DNA from: Rhizophagus clarus | Taxonomy: Eukaryota > Glomeromycota > Glomeromycetes > Glomerales > Glomeraceae | Assembly (NCBI GenBank): GCA_015698045.1 | Contig: BLAL01000182.1 | Location: 124,001-188,000 of the forward strand | Direction: 5' to 3' | DNA length: 64,000 bases | In this document: positions 11,806-23,342 of the stretch, piece by piece | Layout of the letters: each line of letters opens with the position of its first letter | Position numbering within the stretch: the first letter of the stretch is position 1 | Notes under the pieces: model-generated | Seen by the model: only the letters and a program-made list of their open reading frames with translations | What the model was told of the DNA's origin: nothing | Databases searched by the model: none | Program-made: the position numbers and the translations under genes

Positions 11806-14800
11806 TTATGCATATCGATCAAAATTCACGTCAATAATACGACCTCCATATGTGTATCCACTGAATTTTTCTATCAAATATAGAAATATCAAATATAAAA
11901 CAAAATTGATATTATTCAAAGTAGAAATCTTCTATAAAATAAAACTAACCAACAGCAAAACGAGCCGATTCACTAGATTCAAATGAAACTATACCGGCGC
12001 CTTTGGGTCTTCCATTTTGTTCTAAAATCTCGGCCCTAATTACATTTCCTATTTTATTTAACACGTATATTGTTTAGGAATATAATTAACAAATGAATAT
12101 AATAAATAGATAAAAATAATAATAAGTAAAATATATTTACCGCAGTGTTTGAATAGTTCTCTTAAATCGAGATTTGTTGTAGTAAAAGGTAGCTAGTGTT
12201 TTCCCAACAAAAAAAAGTGTGCCAATATTATTAATCCCAACTTGTTTCTTTTAACTTAAAATTTATGCCTCAAAAGAATAAAACAAAGTTCCTATAAAAT
12301 CTATTTTTCCTCTATCACTAACACTACTTTTCTCTTTCTTCTCCCTTTTTTAATCTCAAAAGTTATTAACGCACAAAAAAAATACTCATCGATAAATTGT
12401 TCCATATACAACCACAATCACATCCCATATTTAACAACTCATTTCACCATCTTTGTTATTAAACCTATTAAACCTTACATTTCTGACAAAGATTTGATTT
12501 CCAGCTGCCCCACCGGATGCACCAGGTGTAGGGTAGAACCCTGTTGACCCGTCATATCCAGCAGCTCCCGGGTATGGCGCACCGTAACCTCCACCAAATC
12601 CACCGGCATAATCCATCATGCCCGCACCAGTAGTGCCGAAATCATTATACCCGCCATATCCATCGTATTGATCTGGAACGGGAACCATAGATTGATAACC
12701 TCCTGGATATGCTGGATTAGGGGCAGGTGGTGCACCATAAAATCCTGCATTTCCGCCATGAGGAAAATGGTTACCGCCTCCATAAGGTGGTCGAGGAGGA
12801 CGTGCTGAAAATCTTGGTGGTGGTGGCCCTCCAGCAAAACGATCCTACGTTATATGAATGATAAAGGAAAAAAAAAATGTATTCGGGAAAAGAAAACCCA
12901 CCAACTCAATACTTGCCTCTCATATAAATCAATTATTTACGCACAAAAAAAAAAAAAAAATGCTCGGTTGAGCTACGTTATAACCACAATTGCAATAAAT
13001 TCATTCTTTTTTCCATCCAAATTTAAACCAAAATAACCAAACAAACAGCATCCCACCTCACGGACTTCAATCCTTCTACCATTCAATTCGTACCCATCGT
13101 ACATTGCTAAAATAAAAATAACCATTTAGCTTATAAATCCCTAAATATCATCCATTCTTGTTCATTCATTATCTTCTTTCTTTTAAACATTTTTTCTATA
13201 AAATCTATACAAATCCTATACTTAAGCACAACGTACAAATTGCATTAGCAGCATCTGCTGATGTTTCAAACAGTACAGTTCCTGAACCTTTAGGCCGTCG
13301 ATCGGGTCCAACAAGGATGTCCGCTCGGATTATATTGCCTGTTTAATCAAAGTATAATTGTTAGATAATAGAAAGAATGAACCATCCACCAGCAAACAAA
13401 TTATTTCGCACCTGCAGCCCTAAATAAATCCTTTAATTCTTGCCATCCTACTGAGAACGGCAACTTTAAATGGCGTATATGAATATAATTTCATTAACTA
13501 AAATGAAATACTCCAATAATTAGATCATCACTTACATTTCCTACATAAATTTGCCTTCCTGCATTATTGGGTATATTTGGGTGCGGATGATGATGGCCTC
13601 CAGTAGGAGGAAATCCGGCAGCTTTTTCAGGCCTAATATTTAAACCAGTACCGAACTTAGCCTCTGACTCACGATCCTAGATAACAAAAATGTTAAACGC
13701 ATGAATAAAATTTGGCAGAGAATATTTATTAATTTCAGATACCTCTCGAATAAATACTGGTCTTCCTAATAGATGCGTATCGTTGAGTGTTTGAATAGCT
13801 CGTCTAGCCTCTTCAGGTGTACGATATTCAACCACTCTAAAAAAAAATAGATATCGATTGAATTGATCACATATTTATTTATTGCATGGTTTTATTAAAT
13901 AAAAAGTTCTTATAGACTTACCCACAGCCCTATGAAAAATTAAATGTTGATTGAACTTTATTAATATTATAGTTGCTAAAACAATCGAATAATTATTCAT
14001 TACCTTTGACATGCCATTAGGTTGCATCAATACGTCCGCAAATACAACTTCACCCGCTATATAATAATCAATAACAAAACGTTAGGTCGTTATAAATTAA
14101 AAGAAGTGAAAAAATTTCCACTAAATGTCTATGTTACAAACCTTGACGCATAAAATCCTTTAATTGACCCCACTTAACTTCATAAGCTAAATTACCAACA
14201 TAAACACGGCATTCCTTTTGTGATCTCTGAGAAGCATTTATAGCTTTCAAAAATACAAATGAAAATATAACGCATTTATAATATGATTAAAAATAAAATA
14301 AATAAACATATAGTTAAAATCTATTGTCAAACCTTGTGAGAAATGTTTTGATGACGAGGATAATGAGGATGAAGTTGATCTCTTTATACTAATGCGTCCT
14401 TGGATCGAATTCTTTGATGATGATGATGATGAAAAAGGTTTCAACTTACCTGCCGATTCTCTTGCTGATAATCTTGGATAATTTCTATCAGGTCTAAAAC
14501 TAGCACCACGAACAAAGAATTTATTATCTCTTGAACGACTTCTTTCCCTCCTATCACGCTCTCTTTCAGAACGAGGATCTCTGGTATTACTGTGCCTTTC
14601 TCTCTCAAGTTCTCTTTCTCTTCTTTCTCTTTCTGATTCATAATGATCGTTATATGATGGGCGACGAGTTGTAGGACGGTATGAATCCGTGTATGGCTCT
14701 CTTGCCGGTGAACGCGGAGAACGGGAACGTCTTGGAGATCGTCTTGGCGACCTAGAACGACGAGGAGATCTAGAACGCCGACGTGGCGATTGAGATCTAC

Positions 14801-15145
14801 TAGTAGTTACTCTTAATGAGTAATCGAAATATCCTCTTGTCAATTAAATTTAATAATTAGACGTCCTAAAATAAAATTCAAAAGTAAAAAGGGCTGATAC
14901 CTTCTACGGTGTCTATATTCTTCGTCGTCTACTCGATTACGTCTACGCTCTTCTTCAAAAAGCTCTTCGTGGTTATCCAGATCGTCAGGAGCAGTCAAAG
15001 AATGCAACGTCGAATTGATTGGATCGACCAATTCATCGGTGGGAGTATGCGGTCCTGAAGATACTTTATCAGATTTACTGTCTCCCCAATTATCAGATTT
15101 ACTGTCCCCCCAATTATCAGACTTATTGTCTTCCCAATTACTCAT
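11806..15145 (-). CDS. Three-RRM SR-type RNA-binding protein (Gbp2/Hrb1-like)
   Basis: Fourteen exons (15145-14901, 14835-14333, 14243-14142, 14056-14004, 13929-13922, 13836-13743, 13676-13536, 13463-13412, 13338-13237, 13106-13057, 12844-12479, 12192-12141, 12048-11950, 11870-11806) total 1932 nt, 643 residues. Order: an N-terminus with NWGDSKSD repeats, an RS domain of repeated RRSRSPRR, RRM1 (CRVYVGNLAYEVKW), RRM2 (RQIYVGNLPFSVGW), a Gly/Pro/Tyr-rich linker, RRM3 (NQIFVRNLPFTTTN, KGAGIVSFE). This architecture is that of yeast Gbp2/Hrb1 and animal hnRNP M/MYEF2, nuclear mRNA-binding and export-surveillance proteins. Exon 5 is only 8 nt. RRM2 and RRM3 have identical intron positions. Its 5' end faces the hydrolase gene's 3' end. 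Confidence 0.92.
13922..13929 (-). other. 8-nt microexon in RRM1
   Basis: On the minus strand, exon GGCTGTGG sits between acceptor TTCATAG and donor GTAAGTC. Including it joins ...MSK and VVEYRTPEE through GCG, the usual KGCGVVEY motif of the first RRM of this family; skipping it would shift the frame. So it should be constitutive. Confidence 0.85.
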
Positions 15146-15370
15146 TTTATTGTGAGTATTAGCTTCGACTTTTTTTTTTAAATGAATAGGATAAAAACAG
15201 AAGATCGGCCAAGCTATATAAAAAAATGTCAGGTGATTTGCATTTATTACGTCACAATGCATATTTTATTTGAATAGCATATAATATAAATTCATTTAAT
15301 CTATTTAAATAAGTTGATAATAATAATTCTAAAGCTGATATTCATTCTGAAAATTCCAACAGGATTCATT

Positions 15371-16727
15371 TTAGGACGCGACAGTTTGTTCATTTTTTTC
15401 GTAATTATTTATAACCTCAGTTATTTCCTTTAAAACAATACTATTTAAACCATTCGTTTGATCTTGATTAAATATAGAAATGTGAGCATCAATTTCATCC
15501 TGACTCATACTTGTAAGAGCTGAAAAATATGACTTCAAATCTGATGGTGGTAAATGAATGAATGTTCTTGTTTCTCTATATTGACCTCCCGGTGGAATCT
15601 AAAAATCAATAAAAAATTTTCAGTACATGTAAAATTATTATTTAAATTATTTCAAAAATCATCTAACTCACCTCAGTATAATAACAATGAAGGTAAACAT
15701 CTTTTATTTGAACCAAGTTTTTAACCCTATAAGATCAAAATAATTTAGTTATAAAAAAATATTTAGCAAAAAAATTTTCAAATATGAAGTTTAAGTTACC
15801 TTTCTACTAATTCATCATCAGAATTAAATAAAACACTAACAAATTCAAGGTGACTTCCCAGGAATTCGGTACCTTGACTAATTAAATCTTTATTATAATA
15901 AGCAACAGCAGCAGCACCAGCCACCAAACTAGCCGCCATAATTTTTCCCCATCCTGAAGATGAAGAAGCTGGTTGTTTTTTTACCTGTACAGTCTCTATG
16001 GGACCATTCTCTACGGCTTTAGTATTCGTTTGAGAAGAGGCAAAAAATCCTCCAGCTATATTTGATAAAAAAGTATAAGTACCGCTAGCAGTTTGTTTAA
16101 CTTTATTAGCTCGGACTAATGCAGCCTTAGTAAAAACATTATTATCTATCCCAAAATATGGAGTATCAAATGCAAGTAGTCCAATAATTTTTGGAGAAGG
16201 ATACTCCGTCTGATATTTATATTTTAAAATCGCATCTGCACCTATCGAATAAAAATAAATAAATAAATAAATAAAATTATAGTAAAAATATTCATTTTTT
16301 CTTTTAGTAAGAAAAGGCGTTTAATGCAAGCTAAACCTACCTAAAATACCTCCCATAGAATGGCAAATTAAACATACCCAAACATCACCTTTACCCCGTA
16401 TTTCCTTTTCTTTTTCCTCAACTATGTTGTCTAGCCATATACAAAACATTTCAACAGCTTTTTTTAAGTCTCCTCGGGTTTCATATTGAGGATAAATTAT
16501 AGATTCTGCTTCTACAGTTTGTAAGGTTATTGTTAATTCTTGTTGAAGACGTTCCGGGAAATTCTAATTTTTTTTTTTCGTTTAAGTAGTGGTGTAATCG
16601 TGTAACCGCGTAACCGCAAAGGCAAAAATAGGAAGAAAGATGTAAAACAAACCTTAAAAGTATGATCATCGCCTTTAAAGCCATGAATGAATATAAGTAA
16701 AAGCTTATGATAGTTTGTAGGTGACAT
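15371..16727 (-). CDS. Alpha/beta hydrolase, DUF676-like
   Basis: Five exons (16727-16653, 16563-16341, 16241-15800, 15726-15672, 15598-15371) give 340 residues in frame. The N-terminus LLLIFIHGFKGDDHTF has the oxyanion HGF motif, and VCLICHSMGGILGADAIL is the nucleophile elbow (Ser in C-H-S-M-G, with Cys in place of the first Gly), followed by IIGLLAFDTPYFG. This is the pattern of fungal DUF676/PGAP1-like serine hydrolases; substrate unknown. A short Ala-rich hydrophobic stretch (IMAASLVAGAAAVAYY) may contact membranes. The His of the triad is not assigned. A decayed tandem copy lies upstream at 16975-18150. Confidence 0.8.
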
Positions 16728-16974
16728 TATTTAAAAGAAAAGTTGGTTGGCTCACAAAAAAATTAATAACTTTCAATCGATCAACATACAATAAACATTA
16801 TTCCGGTTTCAATTCGGAAAGTACCCATTCTAACTATAAAATAGGGAAAGGTTCCATGCACAGAAATGACATCAGGATTCTATGTTTTAGATTAATAAAT
16901 TATTAACGCGAGATAGTTAAACTATCTTTCGTTTTGATAATTCCATCTTTAATTGTGTTAAGTTTACCTTATTT

Positions 16975-18150
16975 GAAAATCGGCCCAAAAAATGGCATGT
17001 GACTTGCATTTATGACGTCAATAATAATGTCAACACAAACTATAATAAACGGCTTTAAAATAAGGTTAATAAATACATTTTATTTATTTATAACCTCAGT
17101 TATTTCCTTTATGGCAAATCATTTCCCGATCTAGATTAAATATAGAAAAATGACCATCATATAACTTTCAATAGCTTCAAACCTTCTTTATATTGATCTC
17201 CTGCTGGAATCTAAAAAATCGATTAAAATTTTTTAAGTTACCTCAGTATAATAACAATGAAAGAAAACCTCTTTTATTAGATTCAAGTTTTTAACCTTAT
17301 AAGATTAAATAATTTTAGTTATAAAAAAAATTCAAATATGAAGTTTTTGTTATCTTTCTACTAATTCAGCAGGATTAAATAAGACACTACCAAATTCAAG
17401 AGTGTTCGGTACTTTAGTAATTGCTTCTTCATCATGATGAGCAGCAGCAGTATTATTTACACCAAATAACTTTCCCCGTCCTAAAGATGAAGAAGCTGGT
17501 TTTTTTTCCTACCTTTACGGCCCTTACAGCTCTAAAATTTGTTTGAGTTTTGTCCCATTCTCTACGGCTTTAGTGGTCGTTTTGGAGGCCCAATAAATTT
17601 CGGTGAATGCTTTTCAGTCTGGTTTGAATAAAATTATTATATTAATTTTTTTTTTGATAAGAAAAAGCATTTGATGCAAGTTAAACTTACCTAAAATACC
17701 TCCATTGAATGGCGAACTACGCGCACCCGAACATCACCTTTACCCTGTATTTCCTCTTCTTTTCCTCAACGTTTCTATCTAGCCATGTACAAAACACTTC
17801 AACAGCTTTTTTAAGTATAATTATAGATTTTGCTTCCACGCTTTGTATGTGTAACCGTGTAACCGTAAAACGAATAAATATCGTCAAAAGTGTCCGACAT
17901 TATGTGAATATTTTATCAGTTGATAAGTTGTACTGTAGATTGTTTTTTACTCACGAAAAAATCGGTTGTTTTATTCGCGAAAAATATAACTTCCAATTGA
18001 TCAACACATTGGTGCAATTTATAAATTTTCCAATTTTAAAAACTTATTTTTCTTAAATTTTCCAATTCGAAATGTACATTCTAAAATAGGGAATTTTGAA
18101 TAAAGTGCACAGGAATATGACTGGGATGCTTTGGATTAGCCTATTATTAA
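16975..18150 (-). pseudogene. Decayed tandem copy of the hydrolase gene
   Basis: The block repeats 15210-16910 in the same order with deletions: 16985-17030 matches the RRM-gene upstream region near 15225-15260, 17090-17215 matches hydrolase exon 5, 17240-17300 matches exon 4 (CTCAGTATAATAACAATGAA is shared), 17345-17600 a shortened exon 3, 17695-17850 exon 2 fragments, and 18080-18150 the region upstream of the hydrolase start. Stops and frameshifts remove coding capacity. Confidence 0.8.
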
Positions 18151-18469
18151 TTAAGGCTTTCACTGATAACTAATTAATTAAATAATTAAACGATGCCAAG
18201 ATTTAGATGAAGTAAAATAGTTTATTTGTTTTATGCTTTATACTTTATGAGTAGTTTATTATTATACTTTATGGGCAGTTGCATTAAAATAGAGGATATT
18301 TTACAATAACGAAATGAGAGTCACATAAAATTTTATTAAATTTACAGTACTTTATTCGTTTTTTAGTTGCGATGCGGCTAGTATAAATTCGTAAAGAACA
18401 AGAACTATTATTTTCCTATCTTTTTCTTTGATTTTCATATTTATCTTACATTATTCTCTTTTCTTCCAA

Positions 18470-19246
18470 TTATTTTCTTTTATTTTTATTTTTTTTTCCA
18501 TTTTCCTTCTTTTTCCCTTTTCCTTCTCCATTAATTTTAACAGGAAACTTTATTCCTTTTCCTTTCTCAGGACCAAATCCAACATTAATTCTTATGCAAT
18601 CATCTTGAGATCCTATAATATAAATTTTTTTTAATTAGTCACTTTTTTTAAAAAAAAAAAATAAATAAATAAATTATAAAAATTTCTTACCTCTTTTAGC
18701 GATCGGCATAAGCAGAGGTTGATGAGCGAAAGAACTAGACATGGTACAAACTCTATATCTACCAATAGGTAAACCAGCCTTTCCATTATCCCCAATGACA
18801 TCAACGGATAAAGTACCCTTTTTGGCTTTATCATTTAATCCCTTAAAGAAATCAAATTTTCTAGCATCTGGGGGGTGATCCCCACTAAGTCGTTGAATAG
18901 TAACATGTGTATGACCTTCTATAATACCTTGACCATTAAGTGACTGTGGTTTAGTGTAATATTGAGTTTCCGGATCACTAAAGAATCCAGTTCCTAAATT
19001 TTGAATTGAAACATCAACGCTAAAAGGTTCATTAGGTTGCAATAATGCTTCATTCTGTGGGGAAATGATCAACGTTGAAGTCATTTTGTCAGCAGATGGA
19101 ACATCCCCTTGGATAGTTTCAGAACAAAATCCTCCCCGAATTTGTTTACCATTACCATGGACTTTATGGCGACAAAAGTCACCCGATAAGACTCCATTAA
19201 CTGAGAGAGATAAGAGAACAATAGCGTAAACGAGAATGTATTTCAT
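18470..19246 (-). CDS. Secreted protein (fungal family often mis-labelled ribosomal s17)
   Basis: Two exons, 19246-18691 and 18612-18470, encode 232 residues. Start chosen at ATG 19246, giving a clean signal peptide (KYILVYAIVLLSLSVNGVLS). Then CRHKVHGNGKQIRGGFC, a beta-rich body (VDVSIQNLGTGFFSDPETQY, EGHTHVTIQRLSG, FDFFKGLNDKAKKG, GRYRVCTMSSSFAHQPLLMP), IAKRGSQDDCIRI, and a strongly basic Lys/Gly-rich tail. From memory, homologues in other fungi carry the wrong label ribosomal protein s17; their function is unknown. The HQP and HTH histidines could be functional. The basic tail looks lineage-specific. Confidence 0.8.
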
Positions 19247-19249
19247 TAT

Positions 19250-20095
19250 CAATTTGATTCTGAATATACGTTAGGAGAAGGAAAAAGTATTTATTTGGGA
19301 AAAGGAAAGGAAAGATACGTGACCCTTAAAAAATGTTGCGCCTGGCAACTAATTAAATGGCTTGATAATAATTAAAAATTTTCTGAAAAAAGCGCAAAAC
19401 TTCATGTTTAAATATGAATTTGGCATCCCTAATAAAAATCAAAATCGATTTACACATTCTGAGAAATTTCCCTTTTTATTTCTTTAATAACCATTATAAC
19501 ATGAGGGGAGAATGCTGGAATTAATTTAATGAATGTGTATTGTGATGTTTATGTATCGTATAATCACTAAATATATTTCTTTTTGTTGCCACAATTTCTT
19601 CATTTTTTCTATAGTTTATAAAGAAAATTGATCGACTTAGAGTTTGATTCCCGTAACTCACTTGTACATCACATATGTTATATATCATTATGAATTATTA
19701 TTTCAAGTCATTTTATTTTTTTTTTTGAGTAAATTAACGTAATCACATGATTAGTTGATATTTTCTATATTTGATTATTTTCTGAACCTATGCATAATTA
19801 CAAATTACAAATTCGTCACACTATACATACTAGTCCCTGAATATGGATTTGCAAACATTTCCGATATTCCGAATTCCCGATACTGTCATATACTTTCACG
19901 TGATGCAAATGATAAAAAAGTAAAAATTTTATTTAATTCTATTAATTTTCTTTGTAGTACAGAAGAAAGTAAGGATTTGTAAGGATAAACATGATATATG
20001 TGGAAATAATAAACTAAGAATTATTAACGAACAAAACCAATTTATTTCTCCCGTCCCAATATAAAAATTTTCTCAAAATCATGTTGACAATAACA
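19250..20095. other. Intergenic region, no gene seen
   Basis: Separates the secreted-protein 5' end from the H2A 3' end. A plus-strand open stretch at 19755-19982 has no domain and is judged fortuitous. Confidence 0.45.
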
Positions 20096-20097
20096 TC

Positions 20098-20986
20098 TTA
20101 AGCTTTACCACCAGAAGAAGAAGGAGCAGCAGTAGTTTTAGCACCTTTAGTTGATTTTTTTGATTGAGAAGCACCACCACTCGCACCAGTAGCACTGGTA
20201 ACGGTAGCAGTTGATTTGATTCTCTCACTACCTTTCTTCTTAGGTAATAATTCAGCATGAATATTCGGTAAAACACCACCTTCAGCTATATGTACATGTC
20301 TTAATAGAATGTTCAATTCTTCATCATTACGTATAGCTAATTGTAAATGTCTTGGTATAATACGTTGTTTCTTATTATCTCGCGCAGCATTTCCCGCTAA
20401 TTCTAATACTTCTGCTGTTAAATATTCTATTACTGCTGCTAAATATACTGGAGCACCTGCTCCTATTCTATCTGCGTATCTCCCTTTTTTCAATAATCTT
20501 GCCATACGACCAACTGGAAATGTCAATCCTTTTAAAGAAAAAGAAAGGAAGATTTTTTTTTTAAAAAAGAAAAAAAAACCAACTTTTAATAAGAAAATAA
20601 TTTTCTTTTCTTTTTTTTTTTTAAAAAAAAAAAATAACCAACCTGCTTTAATGCTCTTTGATATTTTTGATGTGCTTGATGCTGTTGTAGCAGCTTTTGC
20701 ACCACCTTTTCCGCCTTTCTTCTAGTATAGTTTTTAAAAAAAAAAAAAAAAATATTTACATATTGTCAAAAAAAAAAAACATTATTCGTTTTTAATATAA
20801 ATCATTTTATTCATTCATTTATTTATTTTATTTTCTTTTTTATTTTTTTTTTTTAGAAAAACTTTTTTGACAGACTTTAGATTTTCCACCAGAAGCTGCT
20901 TCCTCACCACTTCCAGTTGCTGTTGGTGCAGTATTTTCAGTTTGTCTTGCACGAGAAGGTCTTCCTGTTGCTTCTTTTTCAGACAT
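20098..20986 (-). CDS. Histone H2A with extended tails
   Basis: Three exons (20986-20876, 20721-20643, 20528-20098) give 206 residues, against about 130 for ordinary H2A. The histone fold is clear: [72 protein letters not shown], then [18 protein letters not shown]. The acidic-patch residues E and D/E of RNDEEL are kept. Before the fold lie about 65 residues of Ser/Ala/Gly/Lys-rich tail ([28 protein letters not shown]); after it a Ser/Thr/Ala-rich tail of about 45 residues ending SSSGGKA, without the SQE/D motif of H2A.X. First-intron donor is GTCTGT, weaker than its neighbours. The fold is nearer canonical H2A than H2A.Z. No H2B gene is adjacent. Confidence 0.9.
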
Positions 20987-20989
20987 TTT

Positions 20990-23340
20990 TATTTTATTCA
21001 GAGAAAAAAAAAAAGAAAATTTACTCTTAAGAAAGTAAAAAAAAATTATTAAAAAGAAACTTTTTCTTTATATAATACACATATATATATATATTTATTT
21101 ATTAATTTTATCTGTGTGAGAAAAAAAAATCGAGTATAATAAATTTCATTGTTATAAATTTTGGGGTCTATAAATCAAACCAAGTTTGTTCTTTAGAAAT
21201 CAATCAAAAAATTTTTTGAAAATTTTGGAAATAATTCGATAATCATTGAAACTTCTATAAATAAAAATATCTGTATATAACACTACATATACTACATAAA
21301 AAATAATTTCCTTTTTTTCAATAACTTAAGTTAATTGGTAAAAAAATAAAATGTCTCGCGTAGAGAGATTTTTTTTTTTTTTAATTATTAAATTTACACA
21401 CGATTTATAAATAGTTAAATTAATTTACGATTTAATAGCAAACATGTTTAATTATACAGAACAACCCGTTATCGGATTTCGTCCACGTCCCCTTTGTTCC
21501 ATATGTTCCATCTGTTCCAATTGTTCCGGGTTCGTAAAATCTTTGGATCCAAATGTTTGATCAACTGGAATATAACTAGTTCTCACTGTCCCACTGTCTC
21601 ACTGCATTAATGACAGCTCGTGCGCTCGCTCAACGAACAGCAAAATCTTCTATTATTGGCTAATCATAATGTTGAATGGTCAGCATACTCTCTCTCCTGT
21701 GGTCCCGACATCTGTGTGAATCCAAATTGTTTCATTATTCTTTGACAATACTGTATTCTTGTCTTCTTTTTTACTCCATAAACAATTATTAGGAGAAAAC
21801 TTCCGAAGTTTAAAATTTCGCAGTTGGAAAATACTAAATCGGAATAATACAATAATTTAACCTTTTATAATTTCATTGATTATTAAAATTTTAATTTATA
21901 TTCATTTAATACCCCCAATTAATACAATTCCACGTGAATTATGTAACGAAATTAAGTATTTAGTTAGCCCCGAAGGAAAACTTGTAACAGCCTGAAAAGA
22001 GGTTTGATAGAAAGTCTGACTTGACAAAGGTAAGAGTTTAGTTTCGTTCATTTAATTTAATATATTTAGAAGTTTGTTATCCTAACCTTTGTATAAAAAA
22101 CTATTCAGGATTTTCATTCTTTCATACTTGTCTGATTTCGTACTATAATTTCATGAAAGAAAAAAAAATATTATATTCTCGATTAAGCTAATTTCTGCAC
22201 TCATTTTATAAATTAAATTATATTAAAATACGCGTCATCAAATATACTCATATTCATAATTCAAAAATTCGAATTTTTGATTTTTTCTTCATTAATCCGC
22301 ATTTTTTTTGTTCCCTTCTCCTTTTCGTTACTACTCAATTTCAAAAAAAAAAAGAAAAAATGCTGAGAATAATATATATAGCTCGTACATTCGTAACTTG
22401 TTCGATTGTCATCTTAAAGTATTAAGTTTGTATTTACATTTATTCTGTAACAAAAAAAAAAAATGTTAAAAAAACAAGGATTGTTCCATATTGTAAATAC
22501 CTAATTATCTTCGGTTAACCTAATATTCAATCTAATTATAAAGTTGTTACGAAAAAAGAAATAATATTACCAATTCTTTGATTCTCTTAACTTTCTTAGC
22601 ATTCGTTTTATAAATATGAAAATATGCGCGTTCGGGTAATTATATTAATTTTAATTAACGCGCTAGCTTGCTACCTTTGACTAACAATCTTTTGATGCGG
22701 AATTTCGGAACATGCGGGATTGCAGATCTGAAAAATTTTCCCATCTACATTACACAATCAATTACACAAATCGAATCAATCGAATCATAAAAAAAAAAAT
22801 TTTTACTACTACATAACTTTTTATTTTTTTTATTTGCGCTTTTATTTTTATTTTTTTTTTTTTTATACCATATTAATGTAAGTTTGGAAGTTTGGTCCGT
22901 CTTTGTTTAACATCCCCTGGTTTGAGCATTTTTAGGGGATAAACAAACAAACATGGGGATCTTTTAAGAAAAAAATGGGGATGTATGACTGAAATTTTAT
23001 TGATCAGCAATTTCGCGTCCTAATTTTCTGAAAAAAAAAAAAAAAAAAATTCTTTTTATTTCATTTAATCATTTATTTGCTTATTTATGAGATTATAATT
23101 CTATTTTTAATATTATATACATTTAATTAATCATAAATTCTAATTAAAGTTTCACAACAAAATTACACACCTTTTTTAAAAAATCCACACTAAAATAAAT
23201 AATTAAGTAAATAAATAAATATAAATAAGTAAATAAATAAATAAATAAACAATAAATAAATAAAAAAGAATTATATTCTTTTTTTCTTTCATAAAACTTC
23301 TTTACTCTACTTTTTATATGTATCATTTTTTTTTTCACAT
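20990..23340. other. Long intergenic region
   Basis: No gene recognised. It contains a 9-nt tandem repeat (21491-21530, four TGTTCCxxx units), a small inverted pair around 22898-22960 (TGTTTAACATCCCC against GGGGATAAACAAAC), several A/T homopolymers and a TAAA-rich tract at 23195-23270. The part nearest 20986 should hold the H2A promoter. Confidence 0.4.
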
Positions 23341-23342
23341 GA

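Noticed and set aside
14247..14332. Extension of RRM-gene exon 2 past the donor
   Set aside because: Reading on gives a hydrophobic tail in intron sequence; splicing at GTTTGACA joins in phase to the next exon and completes RRM1.
19755..19982. Small plus-strand gene between the secreted protein and H2A
   Set aside because: 75 codons without domain, splice sites or codon bias; expected by chance.
20309..20725. Plus-strand open frame of 138 codons
   Set aside because: Antisense to histone H2A exons 2 and 3; low codon plausibility.
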